Shown here: positions 33,236-44,544 of the stretch, in pieces
Numbering within the stretch: position 1 is the stretch's first letter
Layout of the letters: each line of letters starts with the position of its first letter
NCBI RefSeq assembly: GCF_947172395.1
Contig: NC_069086.1
Span: 11,874,501-11,938,500 of the forward strand
Direction of reading: 5' to 3'
Length of the DNA stretch: 64,000 bases
From: Bicyclus anynana
Lineage: Eukaryota > Arthropoda > Insecta > Lepidoptera > Nymphalidae
Program-made: the position numbers and the translations under genes
Notes under the pieces: model-generated
Seen by the model: the letters and a program-made list of their open reading frames with translations, nothing else
Told to the model about the DNA's origin: nothing
The model's database searches: none

Positions 33236-33764
33236 TCCACTCTCAGGGGGTAACTCAAATACTTCATTCCATTACGAATTTACACTCATTGTGCTATAGT
33301 AGAAAAAACGATCTGACTAGAATTTTAAAAAAAATCAAATGGAAATAAAGCAGTTTATGTATCGAATAAATTACCTAGTTTCTTAAGCAAGCTCAATATT
33401 ATACTCATTATAAGGAACATACATTTCTAGTATTAATACACACAACGCCATTCACACTCACACATCGCACCTATAACTTGGCTATAGATTATGATTATAA
33501 TGGGAATTCAAAGTAAAACATAGTTTCAGCAAATTATAAAGCATTTTATTAAATTTGTTTACACAATTATTGTAATTAGATATTGTTTGTCAAATTTTCA
33601 CTTTTAAACAATACCAGAGACTGTCATGACAATGGAGCAATTTGGACGGAACATGTTTAGTTCTCAAAAAGAACAGATAGGACTAGAGTTTTTGGTTTGT
33701 CAATTTCCTCTGCGGTAATTCAAAAATTTAGAACATGAGCGAGCTAAACACGGTATTTTAAGGA

Positions 33765-33985
33765 GGTATACACCGTTAGAAGAGCCGATAGACGTTGGGG
33801 CCCCAAGGTGCTGGAATGGCGACCACTAGAAAACGCTGTGTTGGTCGACTCCCACCAGATGGACTGAGGACATTAAGGGAGTCAGGGATTCGCTTGATGC
33901 AGGCGGCACAGGATCGTAATGTTTGAAGTCCCTACAAAAAAACTATGTCCTGCAGTGGACGTCCATCGGCTTACATAACGATACG
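33765..33985 (+). mobile_element. RTE-type LINE fragment
   Basis: Contains GATAGACGTTGGGGCCCCAA and GGACTGAGGACATTAAGG and ends at CTGCAGTGGACGTCCATCGG, the same 3' coding end as the other RTE pieces, with frameshifts. Confidence 0.7.
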
Positions 33986-34297
33986 CAGTGAAATTTGAGA
34001 AGTTACAATACGCCATATTGAGGCGATGTGTCATTATACCATGACATGTCACCCCATGATTTGGGAACTAAAAGCTTCACGACACAGCAGCGCTTTTACG
34101 CCCAGAGTGCATTTAAAATTAGTTATTTTTGTCTGACGCATCAAGATCGTTCTGAAAAACGAAATGACATATTGCATTCGTATAATATTCATATAAAAAT
34201 AATATCATTATTGTAGGCAAAGGGTGTAAGCCTGCAGGGTATGATTGCAAAAATCTCACCAAGGCGTTTATTTGTTAAGGGCAACTTTAACCTACAA

Positions 34298-34488
34298 TCT
34301 ATATTAATATTGTAGATGCGAAAGTAAGTCTGTCTGAGTGTTACCTTTTCACGGCTAAACCGCTGAACCGGTTTGAACGAGAGAGATAAAGTATACCTTC
34401 GAGTGTGTGCATATAGGCTACTTTTTCCCGGAATAATCCACGGACTAAAAACAGATTTTACGCGAACAAAGTCGCGGGCGTCTGCTAG
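34298..34488 (+). mobile_element. Non-autonomous Helitron-like element, both ends intact
   Basis: Starts TCTATATTAATATTGTAGAT after A and ends CGCGGGCGTCTGCTAG before T, the canonical Helitron position between A and T. A short (TAG)n run follows the 3' end. Confidence 0.75.
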
Positions 34489-34509
34489 TAGTAGTAGTAG
34501 TAGTAGTAA

Positions 34510-35760
34510 TATGTAGGTAAAAAATAGTGACTGTTTATAGTCACCTTATGAGATCTTTGTTTACTATCAATTGAAAATACAATCAGAGTAATCATTTAGG
34601 TTTAGCTCATCAAAAATATTGTTTCTTAAAGTTATAGCAATCAAAGTAACTTCTCCATGTCATTTAGAAAAGGAAATTGACAAGCATGTTTGATAATTTC
34701 AGAGGAACCACAATAAATTTTGTTTTAAGGCACAACCATTTTAAAAATGAAATTATTCCAGTTAACCACAGTATAAACAGTTTAAATGCTACCTATTTCA
34801 TGCGTGAACACTGTAAACATTTTATAAGACATTATTTAATACTCACTGAGAATTTTTGCTAGGTACAATCTTTTTAGGTAAATATATAAATTAAAATTAA
34901 TCTATTTCTATTTAAATTTGCATTACTTAACTAATTATTACGTTATATGTGTATAATAATTTAAAACTAATAAAATTTTTCACTTGTCTTATAATTATTA
35001 TTTCTCAAAAATCTTTAAAAAGGTTTTAAAAATGCACGTAGGTTTTATTTTTATTGCTTAATTCATTGTGAAAATAATGGAATTAAAACTTAGAGGTACA
35101 ATAAATTTCCAGATTTTTTAAAACTTTGAATTGAATTTGTGCTGATATTTAAATTTCTTGATATGTTCAGTATCATCTCAGTTTAGGTAAATCCTAGGAT
35201 CTTCCAGATAAAAAATAAAATCCAGTTAAATAAATAGGTACATATTGTAAAATATTTTTGAAAACATTTCTATTATTTTAAGTTGTTGGCTTGTCTCTTT
35301 TATAAGAAAATCCTAGGATTTAACAACAAACTAGATTTTATGTAACATATACAATATACATAATATATAATTTAAATAATAAGTAAAAAATATTTATGTC
35401 AATTCTTCAATTGATCAATAAAGAAATATCTAAGAAAATTACAACAGAGCAATCAACAGAAGAACACTTGAAATTAATATTTCCAGAGATATTCCAACTA
35501 AGAATGTAAAATATAATAACACAACATAAGTTGTTACAAATTTAGTTTGCAGAATAATAGGTAACCCTGTAGCAAAACAAAAAAGTGTACACAGTGATCT
35601 TAATACAGTATAGTATAGTATAGTGTTAAACATAAATTCACACACAAAATTCAAAACTTTTGTTACCTGTAATGTGTGAGCATGCTACTCATATTTTATA
35701 GTGATAATATTTTTAGGCATAATATCACTATTTAAATTGAAAGGTTTTTGAAACTACTTT
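34510..35760. other. No gene seen between the convergent genes
   Basis: Very AT-rich sequence with many stops. Short frames up to 71 codons have no recognisable product. Confidence 0.6.
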
Positions 35761-35762
35761 CC

Positions 35763-36033
35763 TAAAGTATTTTCCAGATAGCATGGGTAGGTATGGTGAA
35801 AGTTGCCTTATGACATTCATAATACGGTGTATTATCGTGAATCGCGGCAAACTTTAAAAAGTGAAACGAACTGTCACTGTAACCATGCTATCTGAAAATA
35901 CTTTAACATACCTACTTATGGAGTACCTGCTCTCTAGCCACATTTATAAACATGGATAAAAATTCAAAATTCACTTTACCTATACATTGGAAGTAAATTG
36001 ATGCTTAAATCCATGTTTATAAATAAATATGGC
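35763..36033. repeat. Two adjacent foldback/MITE-like elements
   Basis: Arms TAAAGTATTTTCCAGATAGC (35763-35786) and 35883-35905 pair with one gap. Next to them GCCACATTTATAAACATGGA (35937-35957) pairs with 36009-36033. The second end recurs alone near 54340-54363. Confidence 0.65.
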
Positions 36034-36544
36034 CGCTTAAAGTATTATTGGGATCAATACAGCAATGAATAGCAATTATAGCCTGACTAGTAGGCTTACG
36101 ATGCGCGCCACAACGTGTCTTGTGAAGAAAAGAGATATTGTCGAGTAATAGCGGCAACTAAACATAGGCGTCCATATCGTACGTTCGAACGCATTGCACT
36201 AAACAGATTTTTATTATTTTACGGTAGATAAAATCCGTTCAATCCAATGTTGCGGATCTGTGGAAGACTACCATAAGAAAGAAGGATAATTCCGGTACGG
36301 CCGATATTGGCAAACTATATTTTTTTATTCATAGCGCGCATCATAGACCTATAGATAATTAAAATACTTTGCTATTGTGGAAAAAGGAACTATAAGTACA
36401 ATTATTAGTTCCAGTCAGTAAAAGTCAGTGGGATTAATCCTCCCACTATAATTTATTTTACTAGCATACCTACTAAAATGTACTTGTAGCACCCTCAATC
36501 TGCAATATTTATTTTTCTGGAATAATATACAGTAAGTATATTAT

Positions 36545-36767
36545 GTTCACATTATTTCAATGGTCCAGTACAGGCTAGGCACCCTGTTTATAGGGGTGGA
36601 TATGGAGCTTAGACCCACCATGCTGCTCAATAATGTGGATTGGCTAATGACCATAGTTGACCAGAGACATGGGGGTGTGACACTCTTTTATTCGCAACTC
36701 CAGGCTTAACTTCTTTGAAGAAATTGAAACACATAGGATAACCACTGGACCAACAAGGCAGTCTATA
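36545..36767 (-). mobile_element. tRNA-derived SINE, further family
   Basis: On the minus strand AGACTGCCTTGTTGGTCCAG and TGGTTATCC resemble a tRNA head. The other end has CACCATGCTGCTCAATAATG, a motif shared with SINEs near 49.1 kb and 12.5 kb. Confidence 0.55.
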
Positions 36768-36921
36768 ATAAAGTGAATTTGATGGTGGTGTTTGACTCCA
36801 ATATAATGGAAATTCATCTATGTTTAACATACTAACTTAGAAATTCAGAACAAGTTTGTATAAAAGTTATCAGTAGAAGATCGAATTAGAAACAACCTTC
36901 ACATGTTTGTTTATTTTAATA

Positions 36922-37116
36922 CTAGTAGTCACCACATGGTTTCACCCACATATTTCCTGTTTCCATAGAAATATGGAAATATAGCCTATAGCACCCGGGG
37001 ATAGTGTAGCTTCCCAACAATTAAATAACTTTTCAAATCAGTTCAGTAGCTTCAGAGCACATTCAATGCAAACAAACAAATAATCAAATCTTCCCTCTTT
37101 ACAATATTAGTATAGA
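36922..37116 (-). mobile_element. Non-autonomous Helitron-like element, both ends intact
   Basis: On plus: CTAGTAGTCACCACATGGTT to CCCTCTTTACAATATTAGTA TAGA, flanked by A and T. It lies 330 bp from the CEP43 stop. Confidence 0.7.
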
Positions 37117-37240
37117 TAATTTTGTATGTAAAAATATACATTGTGAATAGTTTGCCTAAAAATTCCTACCCAAACTAACAATAATAATAGTTAATAATAG
37201 TTTGGACATCTACCTTTATGGAACCCACTCACAATTTTTT

Positions 37241-37246
37241 TTTATT
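37241..37246 (-). promoter_or_regulatory. Candidate polyadenylation signal of the CEP43 gene
   Basis: TTTATT on the plus strand reads AATAAA on the minus strand, 199 nt beyond the CEP43 stop. It is the nearest canonical signal downstream. Confidence 0.5.
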
Positions 37247-37444
37247 AAGATACTAAATTTGATGTGAAACACTTTTTAACAGACTTAAAAAAAACGAGAA
37301 GGTTCTCAATTCAACATGTATGTTTTTTTTAAATATTTGTCACCTCATAATTATCTAATAACTTGATGGGTGAAGGTCATTTCTAATTCAGATCTTTAGA
37401 CTGTTGTTTAACTATTGGCATACATTACAACTTAACAATGCTAT

Positions 37445-38887
37445 TCAGTCACTATGTATATCAAGACTAAGATTTGATAGAGAAGGAATAGGCGATTCAG
37501 AAAAGTCCCCAGAGTCATCACTCAGCAATTTTGTATGGTCTTTGATGGGACTTCTGTTAAATTTTTCACTTCTTAGTCTATGTCTACTGGATATATTACT
37601 TGGGCTAAGTTTTTTATTGCTTCTATCACTTAATAGATCTGCAACGTCAGATAGTGAAATTGAACTCTGTGAACTAGGTGAATTCTGTTGATTACTTTCA
37701 ATTGATGTATTATTTGATTTACTAACATTTGAATTTTGTAGACCTGATCTTGGACTCTTATCGGATCCATCTCGTCGACCAGAAAGGGGAGGCGATGTGA
37801 AATCATAACTATATTCATCATATTTTCCAGATTTTCCTGACGAGTTCTTTATACTAGCTTTTGAATCTTGATGACTGATCTCTTTTTTGGATAAAGAAAT
37901 ACTATTCAATGTGTGGCTTGGGGATAAAGACTCAATTTTTGAGGCTGTAGAATTTGAATTGTGAGGTGACGTCTGCTTTAAATCCTTCTTAACTTCTTCG
38001 AAAGGCAATCCTGGAGTATTGAGTAGAACTGTATCCAACATATTAAAAGGTTTCAATTCAGCATAAGAAGTGGATTCTGTACTGCTATTATTAATGACTT
38101 TTAAATCATGAAGACATTTTTCACTTAATTCATTGCTTTTTGTTACATAATTGTAATTGCTTTTTATGTCTGATTGTTGGTGAGGTTGATCTAATACATT
38201 TCTATTGTCATTCATTTTAGTGTTCATTGCATTTATGTGTTTATTAGGAATATATTCTGAACGTGTTTGACCTCTTGTTGAGTCACTGGACGTATCTGTG
38301 TCAGAGTTATCCAATGTCAATCTCAAGTCAATTTTATTTTTTTCATCTGAAGAATTATCTGATTGGGTATGACTTGTGTTTGTACTTGAATCTTCCTTTA
38401 CAATATAAGTAGGGTTTTGATCGTCTTTAAAGTTAATTTTACCCCTACACTGACGTCGAGTTCCACTTTGTTTATCACTTTGGTTAAAACTTGCCTTTGA
38501 GCTTGCTTTCAAACAATTTTTCAACAAAGTTAATAAGATAGGTTCGTTCTCTCTGTCGAACTTTGATATATTAAGTTTGTCCGCGATCGTGTTTACACTG
38601 TCATAGTTGTATTCCTTTCCTTGTCTAGTCTCAGCTTTGTACACAAACAACGTGTTTCTGAGGTTGCAAAATTCTAAAAATTCATGAATTATAGAAAGAC
38701 AAAATTTACCTTCAGGTAACTGTAGCACTTTAACGAACGTGTCATTCTTCTTCAGATTTTCACAATCGTCTTCGAACGCCAAGAATATGTTTGCACGTAG
38801 CAAAGCGCGTATTTTTGCTAGAGAACCATTTTTTTCTAATGCCTCTATTACTAAGTCACGAAGTTCAGTGTCTTCTGTTTGTGCCAT
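37445..38887 (-). CDS. CEP43 / FOP (FGFR1 oncogene partner) centrosomal protein homologue, 480 aa
   Basis: CEP43 (FOP) is a dimeric centrosome and centriolar-satellite protein that works with CEP350 in microtubule anchoring and ciliogenesis. The N-terminus MAQTEDTELRDLVIEALEKN, then SLAKIRALLRANIFLAFEDD, closely parallels the human FOP start (EEDTELRDLLVQTLEN...LRAAVFLALEE). Residues about 60-95 (GKFCLSIIHEFLEFCNLRNT) are the LisH dimerisation motif. Residues 125-480 are Ser/Asn/Lys-rich and probably disordered, ending IPSLSNLSLDIHSD. Human FOP is about 400 residues, so this protein is longer, mostly in the disordered part. The reading frame has no introns. The start has an acceptable context (ttactATGG). 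An AATAAA on the minus strand lies about 200 nt past the stop. The assignment rests on the N-terminal 95 residues. Confidence 0.88.
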   Translation of the reverse strand: MAQTEDTELRDLVIEALEKNGSLAKIRALLRANIFLAFEDDCENLKKNDTFVKVLQLPEGKFCLSIIHEFLEFCNLRNTLFVYKAETRQGKEYNYDSVNTIADKLNISKFDRENEPILLTLLKNCLKASSKASFNQSDKQSGTRRQCRGKINFKDDQNPTYIVKEDSSTNTSHTQSDNSSDEKNKIDLRLTLDNSDTDTSSDSTRGQTRSEYIPNKHINAMNTKMNDNRNVLDQPHQQSDIKSNYNYVTKSNELSEKCLHDLKVINNSSTESTSYAELKPFNMLDTVLLNTPGLPFEEVKKDLKQTSPHNSNSTASKIESLSPSHTLNSISLSKKEISHQDSKASIKNSSGKSGKYDEYSYDFTSPPLSGRRDGSDKSPRSGLQNSNVSKSNNTSIESNQQNSPSSQSSISLSDVADLLSDRSNKKLSPSNISSRHRLRSEKFNRSPIKDHTKLLSDDSGDFSESPIPSLSNLSLDIHSD

Positions 38888-39140
38888 AGTAAATAATTTA
38901 GTTACTTGCTAGGAACACTTGTTTCAATGTTATTTACAATTTACAATAAAATTCACAAACATTATTTAAAATAAAGCGTCGCATCACATCACGCAACTCG
39001 CTTGCTTTGACATTGACAATTGAATTGCATTGACATCACTTTGACATTTTGTTGACAGATAACATTGACAATGACATCGAAATGACAAATGACAGGTGAC
39101 AACGAGCAACCATATCGATGCGTTCACCATCATTATAAGA
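38888..39140 (-). promoter_or_regulatory. 5' UTR and likely promoter of CEP43, with a TGACA-motif cluster
   Basis: The sequence upstream of the CEP43 start has no repeat that I recognise. Ten copies of TGACA, mostly TTGACA or ATGACA, lie on the plus strand between 39008 and 39101. A DRE-like TATCGATG (DREF sites are TATCGATA) lies near 39114. The promoter role is inferred from position. Confidence 0.5.
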
Positions 39141-39639
39141 AATAAATGTTTGAGGAAAGAAAAAATATATTAAGTTTGTTTTGATATCTCATTGTTTATG
39201 AAGCAAGTAAATCATTTATCACCGAGGAAAATTAACTTTGTGAATAACCTCCTTTCTAAATGTAATTGCAAGAAGGGTTATTACGAAAATGTAACGATAA
39301 ACGAACGATTTTTATTAAGGTAACTAATTAAGTAGTTACCTACCTTTATTTTACCAAAAATATACTGCACGACTAAAATCTGATTAACTCTCATGTATTA
39401 CAACTTAGCAATTAAAACTGAGCATTAGAACATAGCATAATTACTACTGAAATGCAAAATTTATCTTCCCCAAAAAATAAAATAAACCATCTCTCCACTG
39501 TTTATTTAAGATTTCTGCTGTAGTTTCTTTTTTATAGTTAAATATTGAGTCTTGTACCTAGTAACTACCTACTCAAATCAAAATTTCAGAAATGTATTAC
39601 CTACCAATTGTTTACCTTATATAGTTACCAATTGCTAGA

Positions 39640-40143
39640 AAAAGATACCTGAGAGGGTAAATTTATAACTGCCACCGAATCATTTTGTAATATGTGTAGG
39701 TGGCTATAGATAATGCTATATCTAGCGAGCGTGATTACAAGGGGTGAAGGCTTGCGCCGGGAAAATGTGGAAAACTCAGTCAGTCGGGTCGGGCACGCGC
39801 GGGAGGCTGGTGCGTCAACCGCCATTTCATTTGACGGCAGCATGAAACTTTAAGTCTGTTTTTCAATCATATCTTGAGGCAAAGGTGTCGAAATAAATTT
39901 GTTGTGCACTAATTTACAATATAATCTATTATTCGAAGTAATTTCTCGGTTGTGGACTCACAAGTGGCAAAATACTAGTGGCGGGAAACCGTTTGATATC
40001 TCACTTGACGTGTTGTGTCCTATGTGTACATAGAGAGCGGAGCCGTCTGCCCTAGAGGGCGGCCGACATGCTGGATTCGTCGTGAATCGATATTTTTGGA
40101 CCGTTGTAGAGCTTAAATTATGAGTTTTGGAGCTTAATAAAGG
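39640..40143 (+). promoter_or_regulatory. Candidate promoter and untranslated first exon of an unseen + strand gene
   Basis: This segment is more GC- and CpG-rich than its surroundings and contains no recognised repeat. It has an initiator-like TCAGTCAGTCGG near 39778, a YY1/Pho-like CCGCCATTT near 39820, an E2F-like GGCGGGAAA at 39980, a CTCF-like core CTAGAGGGC (40052-40060) and a DRE-like AATCGATAT near 40086. The last bases, AATAAAG, are followed by GTATGT, a good splice donor at about 40142. The only late ATG opens a frame of five codons, so the exon would be noncoding. The interpretation is inferred; an alternative is that it is simply distal CEP43 promoter. Confidence 0.45.
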
Positions 40144-40144
40144 T

Positions 40145-41345
40145 ATGTTAGAAGAAATGTTTTATATTATTGCAAAACTAGTGTGCTATGACACCATTTC
40201 AGTGAGAATTTCCTTCAAATTATGGGTAACCCTAATCCCATGTTGGGCGCCAATGTTAGAACATTTACATTCAAGTAGATACGACGTGCTTAAACAAAAG
40301 TTATGTTTAATTAATTTGGAATGACCTGCCCTAAGTTATATAACAGGCAGGTAAAATATTATACCTTCGTACTATTTAAAATATTGATGCGAATAAAATA
40401 TCTTCGAATAGGTTCTAAAAATATAAAAAAAAATTACAAATAGCTAATAGGTGATACAATAAAAAATTAAATATAAATATAACTTAACGTCATGGGAAAG
40501 GAAATTTTTATTCAGTAAGTAGGAAGTTTGATGACCAAAATAAATAATTAGAACAAAATTTTTTTTTTAAATATTTAAATTACCAACAGGATCTTATTTG
40601 TCGTCAGAGTATAATAATTATCTATCTTTTAAACGTGTGTATTTTAATTAATAAATGATTAATTTAGCATCAATGCTAGGTATGCCATAAGATAGCCAAT
40701 GTTTTTGCATGAGCGTAAGCTACCTACCTACTCATTTAAGTATAGAAGAGTTGTCAAACTCTGTCTTTAACTAGGGCTACTTAAATTTCGTACTATACAA
40801 AGACGTTAGTTTAGTGGGGAAAATTTACTTAGGTATAATAAATATGCGCCAAACTTGTAGTCCGCTGTGAAGTTGCAACACACCGAACTGCACAAATAGG
40901 TATTAGAACCCCGCTGGTTTGTCACTGCGCAGCAGCTATACGCCTCTTGTTCAGAGCGGACTCGAAGTTCGTTACTTCAATACCTAATCTTCGACTACAA
41001 ATATATATTATTCACGTGAACGCTAAATATAAATGAAAAGTCTGCGGTACCATTGTGCTTAACATAAAGGCAGCTACTAAAAGAAATATTATACAATACA
41101 TAAACACCTACTGGTAATATTGCAGAGATAAGAACGTTCTACAAAAGGTAGAACCACAGTAGGTAGGCGGTTTATTAGTCAACCAAGATATGCGGCCTCG
41201 GAAAACTTAAAGAAATGGGAACACCGACTTCACAAAGCCAGGGAGGAATAAAAAAAATACCTAATATTAAAATAAGTAATATACAGCGAGCCTATTTTCA
41301 ACTATCAATAGATTCTCTAATCCATCATGATATCTGCTTGTTCGA
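40145..41345. other. No gene seen; start of a possible long intron
   Basis: AT-rich sequence downstream of the splice donor at 40.14 kb, without recognised repeats. Confidence 0.5.
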
Positions 41346-41349
41346 CGAC

Positions 41350-41690
41350 TTAGTTCATCATCATAAATATCAGCCGACCATCACTGGAAATAGACCTACC
41401 TTAAGGATCTTCAAATTCCAAGGTTTAGAACCACCAGCATCTAGAGACTCGTTTGATGTCATCGACCACCCAATGGGCGATCAAGACTGCGTTATCCGGT
41501 GCTAGGTCACCATTCCAGCACTTGAGGACCCCAACGTCTGTCGGCTCTTTGAACTATGTGCCCCTCCCATTGCTTTAGCTTTGCGATTCGCTGCTTAGTT
41601 TGATTCTTCTGAGAATCTTCTCATTTGTGATTCGTTGAGGCATAGAGAGACATATCCACGCATAGCACGCTCTATCATCCGTTTAGCTTT
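41350..41690 (-). mobile_element. RTE-type LINE fragment
   Basis: The minus strand repeats the RTE C-terminal segment (CCAGCACTTGAGGACCCCAA on plus is its complement). It is frameshifted and has no intact frame. Confidence 0.65.
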
Positions 41691-42169
41691 CATAAGAAGC
41701 CTTATTTATTTAGCGACCAAGTTTTGGATATATATTCGTTATACCATATATTCGTTATTCGATATACCATCCACTGCAGGGCGCAACCGCACAAGTAGAG
41801 ATCTCTTTTTTTTTCAGACTCTCAGACTCCGAAGTGCTACATTTCCTGAAAAGAAGAAATACCACAAATTAACCACTAGACCATACAAAAATTTATATAC
41901 TCGAAGTATATGCCCGGACCCGAAATCAGAGACGATTTTGATTTCTAAAACATGTTTGTCATGATTCTTGGGTGTTGCTTTATAGTTTTGTTCGATGTCT
42001 TTGATCGATTTGACTGGTCTTAAAAGTGACATAGGTTTCAGACATTGTGACGACACTTTAGTGACGGGTAGGACATATTAAGTAAACTATGTTAAATATA
42101 AATAAAATTATATTCCGGAATTAGAAGATATTAAAATACGTACCATGTGAACTGTCATTAAAAAACAAT

Positions 42170-42346
42170 ATATATTAATATTATAAAGCTGAAGAGTTTG
42201 TATGTTTGTTTGCTTGAACGCGCTAATCTCAGGAACTATACTGGTCCTATTTGAAAAATTCTTTCAGTGGTAGATAGCCCATTTATCGAGGAAGGCTATA
42301 GACTATAATATATTGTCTCCGCATTCCTACGCGCGGCCTCTGCTAG
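42170..42346 (+). mobile_element. Helitron-like element
   Basis: TATTAATATTATAAAGCTGA, GATAGCCCATTTATCGAGGA and a GCGCGGCCTCTGCTAG end. Confidence 0.65.
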
Positions 42347-42430
42347 TGGCTTGTAAAGGAAAATATTATAATACTTTTGCACAACGCTGATAACAATATA
42401 TTCGTTTAGAAGTACTCACAATGATTACTA

Positions 42431-42660
42431 GTTTTTTTTTTTTTTTTTTTTTTTTTCTCCTGTCTGAGTAGGTGCCGATAGCTCCCTGCGGAACCACTAC
42501 GGCGTCACCGGGGGGGTTGGGCGAGCGCAGAAGCATCGCCTGATGTGACCCGAAGGCTGAAAGAAAGATAGAGGACGGAACGGCTCTCTAAGGGCGTCTC
42601 CTATGAGACTCGGACCTCGGCTTAGAGGGCCATTCTGGAGGACATAGTTTGTATAGGTAC
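42431..42660 (-). mobile_element. GC-rich 3' end of an unidentified LINE, poly(A) on the minus strand
   Basis: A run of about 24 T (poly(A) of a minus-strand element) is followed by about 190 bp of GC-rich sequence including ACCGGGGGGGTTGGGCGAGC, in sharp contrast to its AT-rich surroundings. The layout is that of a 5'-truncated retroposon. The family is unknown. Confidence 0.5.
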
Positions 42661-42664
42661 CTTA

Positions 42665-43335
42665 GTAGGTACATCGAAAATTTATCGTTCCACTTTTGAA
42701 TTGGTACGCAAAGCATAAATTCGGAAATAGGTACCGGCTCTAGTAGTTTAGTACGAGCGGTGTAGGTAGGTAATACTTCAATGTTGACACAAAAAAGAAC
42801 AAGTCAAAATGTCCCCGAATTCAGTTCGTGCTCACAGGGGCTCAGTGCGGATTATACCCTGCAAGCGAAACCGTGGCAAATATAGCTTTTGTTATACCAA
42901 GGAACTAATGTTTGCACGTACGAGGACGCAATCTTAATAAACTTCGTAGTAATCCATACTTTTATAATAAGGTTATCGAAGGGACTGTGAAAAGGGAAAA
43001 CTTTTGCAATAGTTTCTCCCCAGTTGAGCTATATAATAAACAGGGAGGTTTACTATCGTATTACATATATTATATTATTTAGTTCGGGGATTGAAATGAA
43101 GGTCTCAAACTCTTCTAAATACCCGTAAACCCCGGGTTGGGGATTTTGGACGGGTTCGAAACTTGTCAGACTAATCCGATAATTCGCCACCTGAGTATCG
43201 CCAGGGTAGCAGCATTATTTTGAAATTATATTATATTATATTTTATCTAATTATATACGATTATAGTAGCCTATTGTTTTGTTTTTATTTATTTTATCTT
43301 TAAGCTTTATCCAGCGGTATCAAAAGAGTAGGTAC
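42665..43335. other. No gene seen
   Basis: Unique-looking sequence with moderate GC; no exon or repeat recognised. Confidence 0.5.
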
Positions 43336-43339
43336 GTCA

Positions 43340-43645
43340 TCAACCCATATTCGGCTCACTGCTGAGCTCGAGTCTCCTTTCAGAATGAGAGGAACAAGGC
43401 CATTAGTCCACCACGCTGACCCAATGCGGATTGGCAGACTTCACACACGCAGAAAATTAAGATAATTCTCTGGTATGCAGATTTCCTCACGATGTTTTCC
43501 TTCACCGATTGAGACACGTGATATTTAATTTCTTAAAACGCACACAACTTAAAAGTCGAAGGTGCATGCCCCGGACCGGATTCGAACCCACACCCTCCGG
43601 AATCGGAGGCAGAGGTCATATTCACTGGGCTATCACGGCTCTTCG
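43340..43645 (-). mobile_element. tRNA-derived SINE, family A, near full length
   Basis: From CAACCCATATTCGGCTCACT to GGGCTATCACGGCTC on plus. Its head faces the head of the next copy about 35 bp away. Confidence 0.8.
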
Positions 43646-43680
43646 GTATCTAAGTGTAGCCTAGTCCTAAGTAATACTAG

Positions 43681-43905
43681 AGACGTGATAGCCTAGTGGA
43701 TAAGACCTTTGCATTCGATTCGGCATGCACTTCCAACTTTTCAGTTATGTGCATTTTAAGAAATTAAATATCACGTCTCTCAAACGGTAAAGGAAAAACA
43801 TCGTGAGGAAACCTGCACTCCCGAGATTTTTCTTAATGCTCTAAGTGTGTGAAGTCTGCCAATCTGCATTGGGCCAGCCTCAATCCCTCTCATTCCATTT
43901 CCTTT
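43681..43905 (+). mobile_element. tRNA-derived SINE, family A
   Basis: Head GACGTGATAGCCTAGTGGAT, body CCAACTTTTCAGTTATGTGC. It lies head to head with the preceding minus-strand copy. Confidence 0.75.
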
Positions 43906-44544
43906 CACAGGATCAAATAAACAGAACCAAATTGAGTTTTAACGAATATTTCTTGTTCAAACCAAACAACAATCGAAAACGATTGAACATATTTTTTCAT
44001 GTTGTAGTTTTAACTTGAAACGTTTCATCTTATTCATCTTATCCTGTTCAGTACTTCAGTATAACTTGAGATCAAAGCACTGAGGAACCATTAGGTAAGA
44101 ATTTACTTCGTTTTTGTAAATCTTAGGTACTTTTTATTTCCTTGAGCCACGAGTAGGTAAGTATAATATACGACAGCATTCTATTCGAAATCAAGCCTCC
44201 AAGCTTAATTTAAGTGTGTAGTATTTTTTTATAATTCTTTTTACTCAAATCTTCGAATCCTTGGTAGTTATGGGGAACTTAATATATTTTATCTGCACTG
44301 GAAATCTAAATTACCTCTTGCTTTTATTCTTTTAATTTATAGCGCAGACTACTGACTGCTCTTAAGTGTTTAATGGTTTATACCACTCGGTACTTTTAAT
44401 GCTAAGCTCTCTTTATTGATCTCAGCCTCTTCAGTTCAAGTAATTCGAAATATACTCGTATGAATACGCTAGAAACTCAAAAGTTAAATATTATGTTGAA
44501 TAAATCTATGCAAATATTAAAAATAGGTACAGTTTGTGGTGTTA

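Noticed and set aside
37404..37821. Frames on both strands overlapping the CEP43 end
   Set aside because: Shadows of the CEP43 coding sequence.
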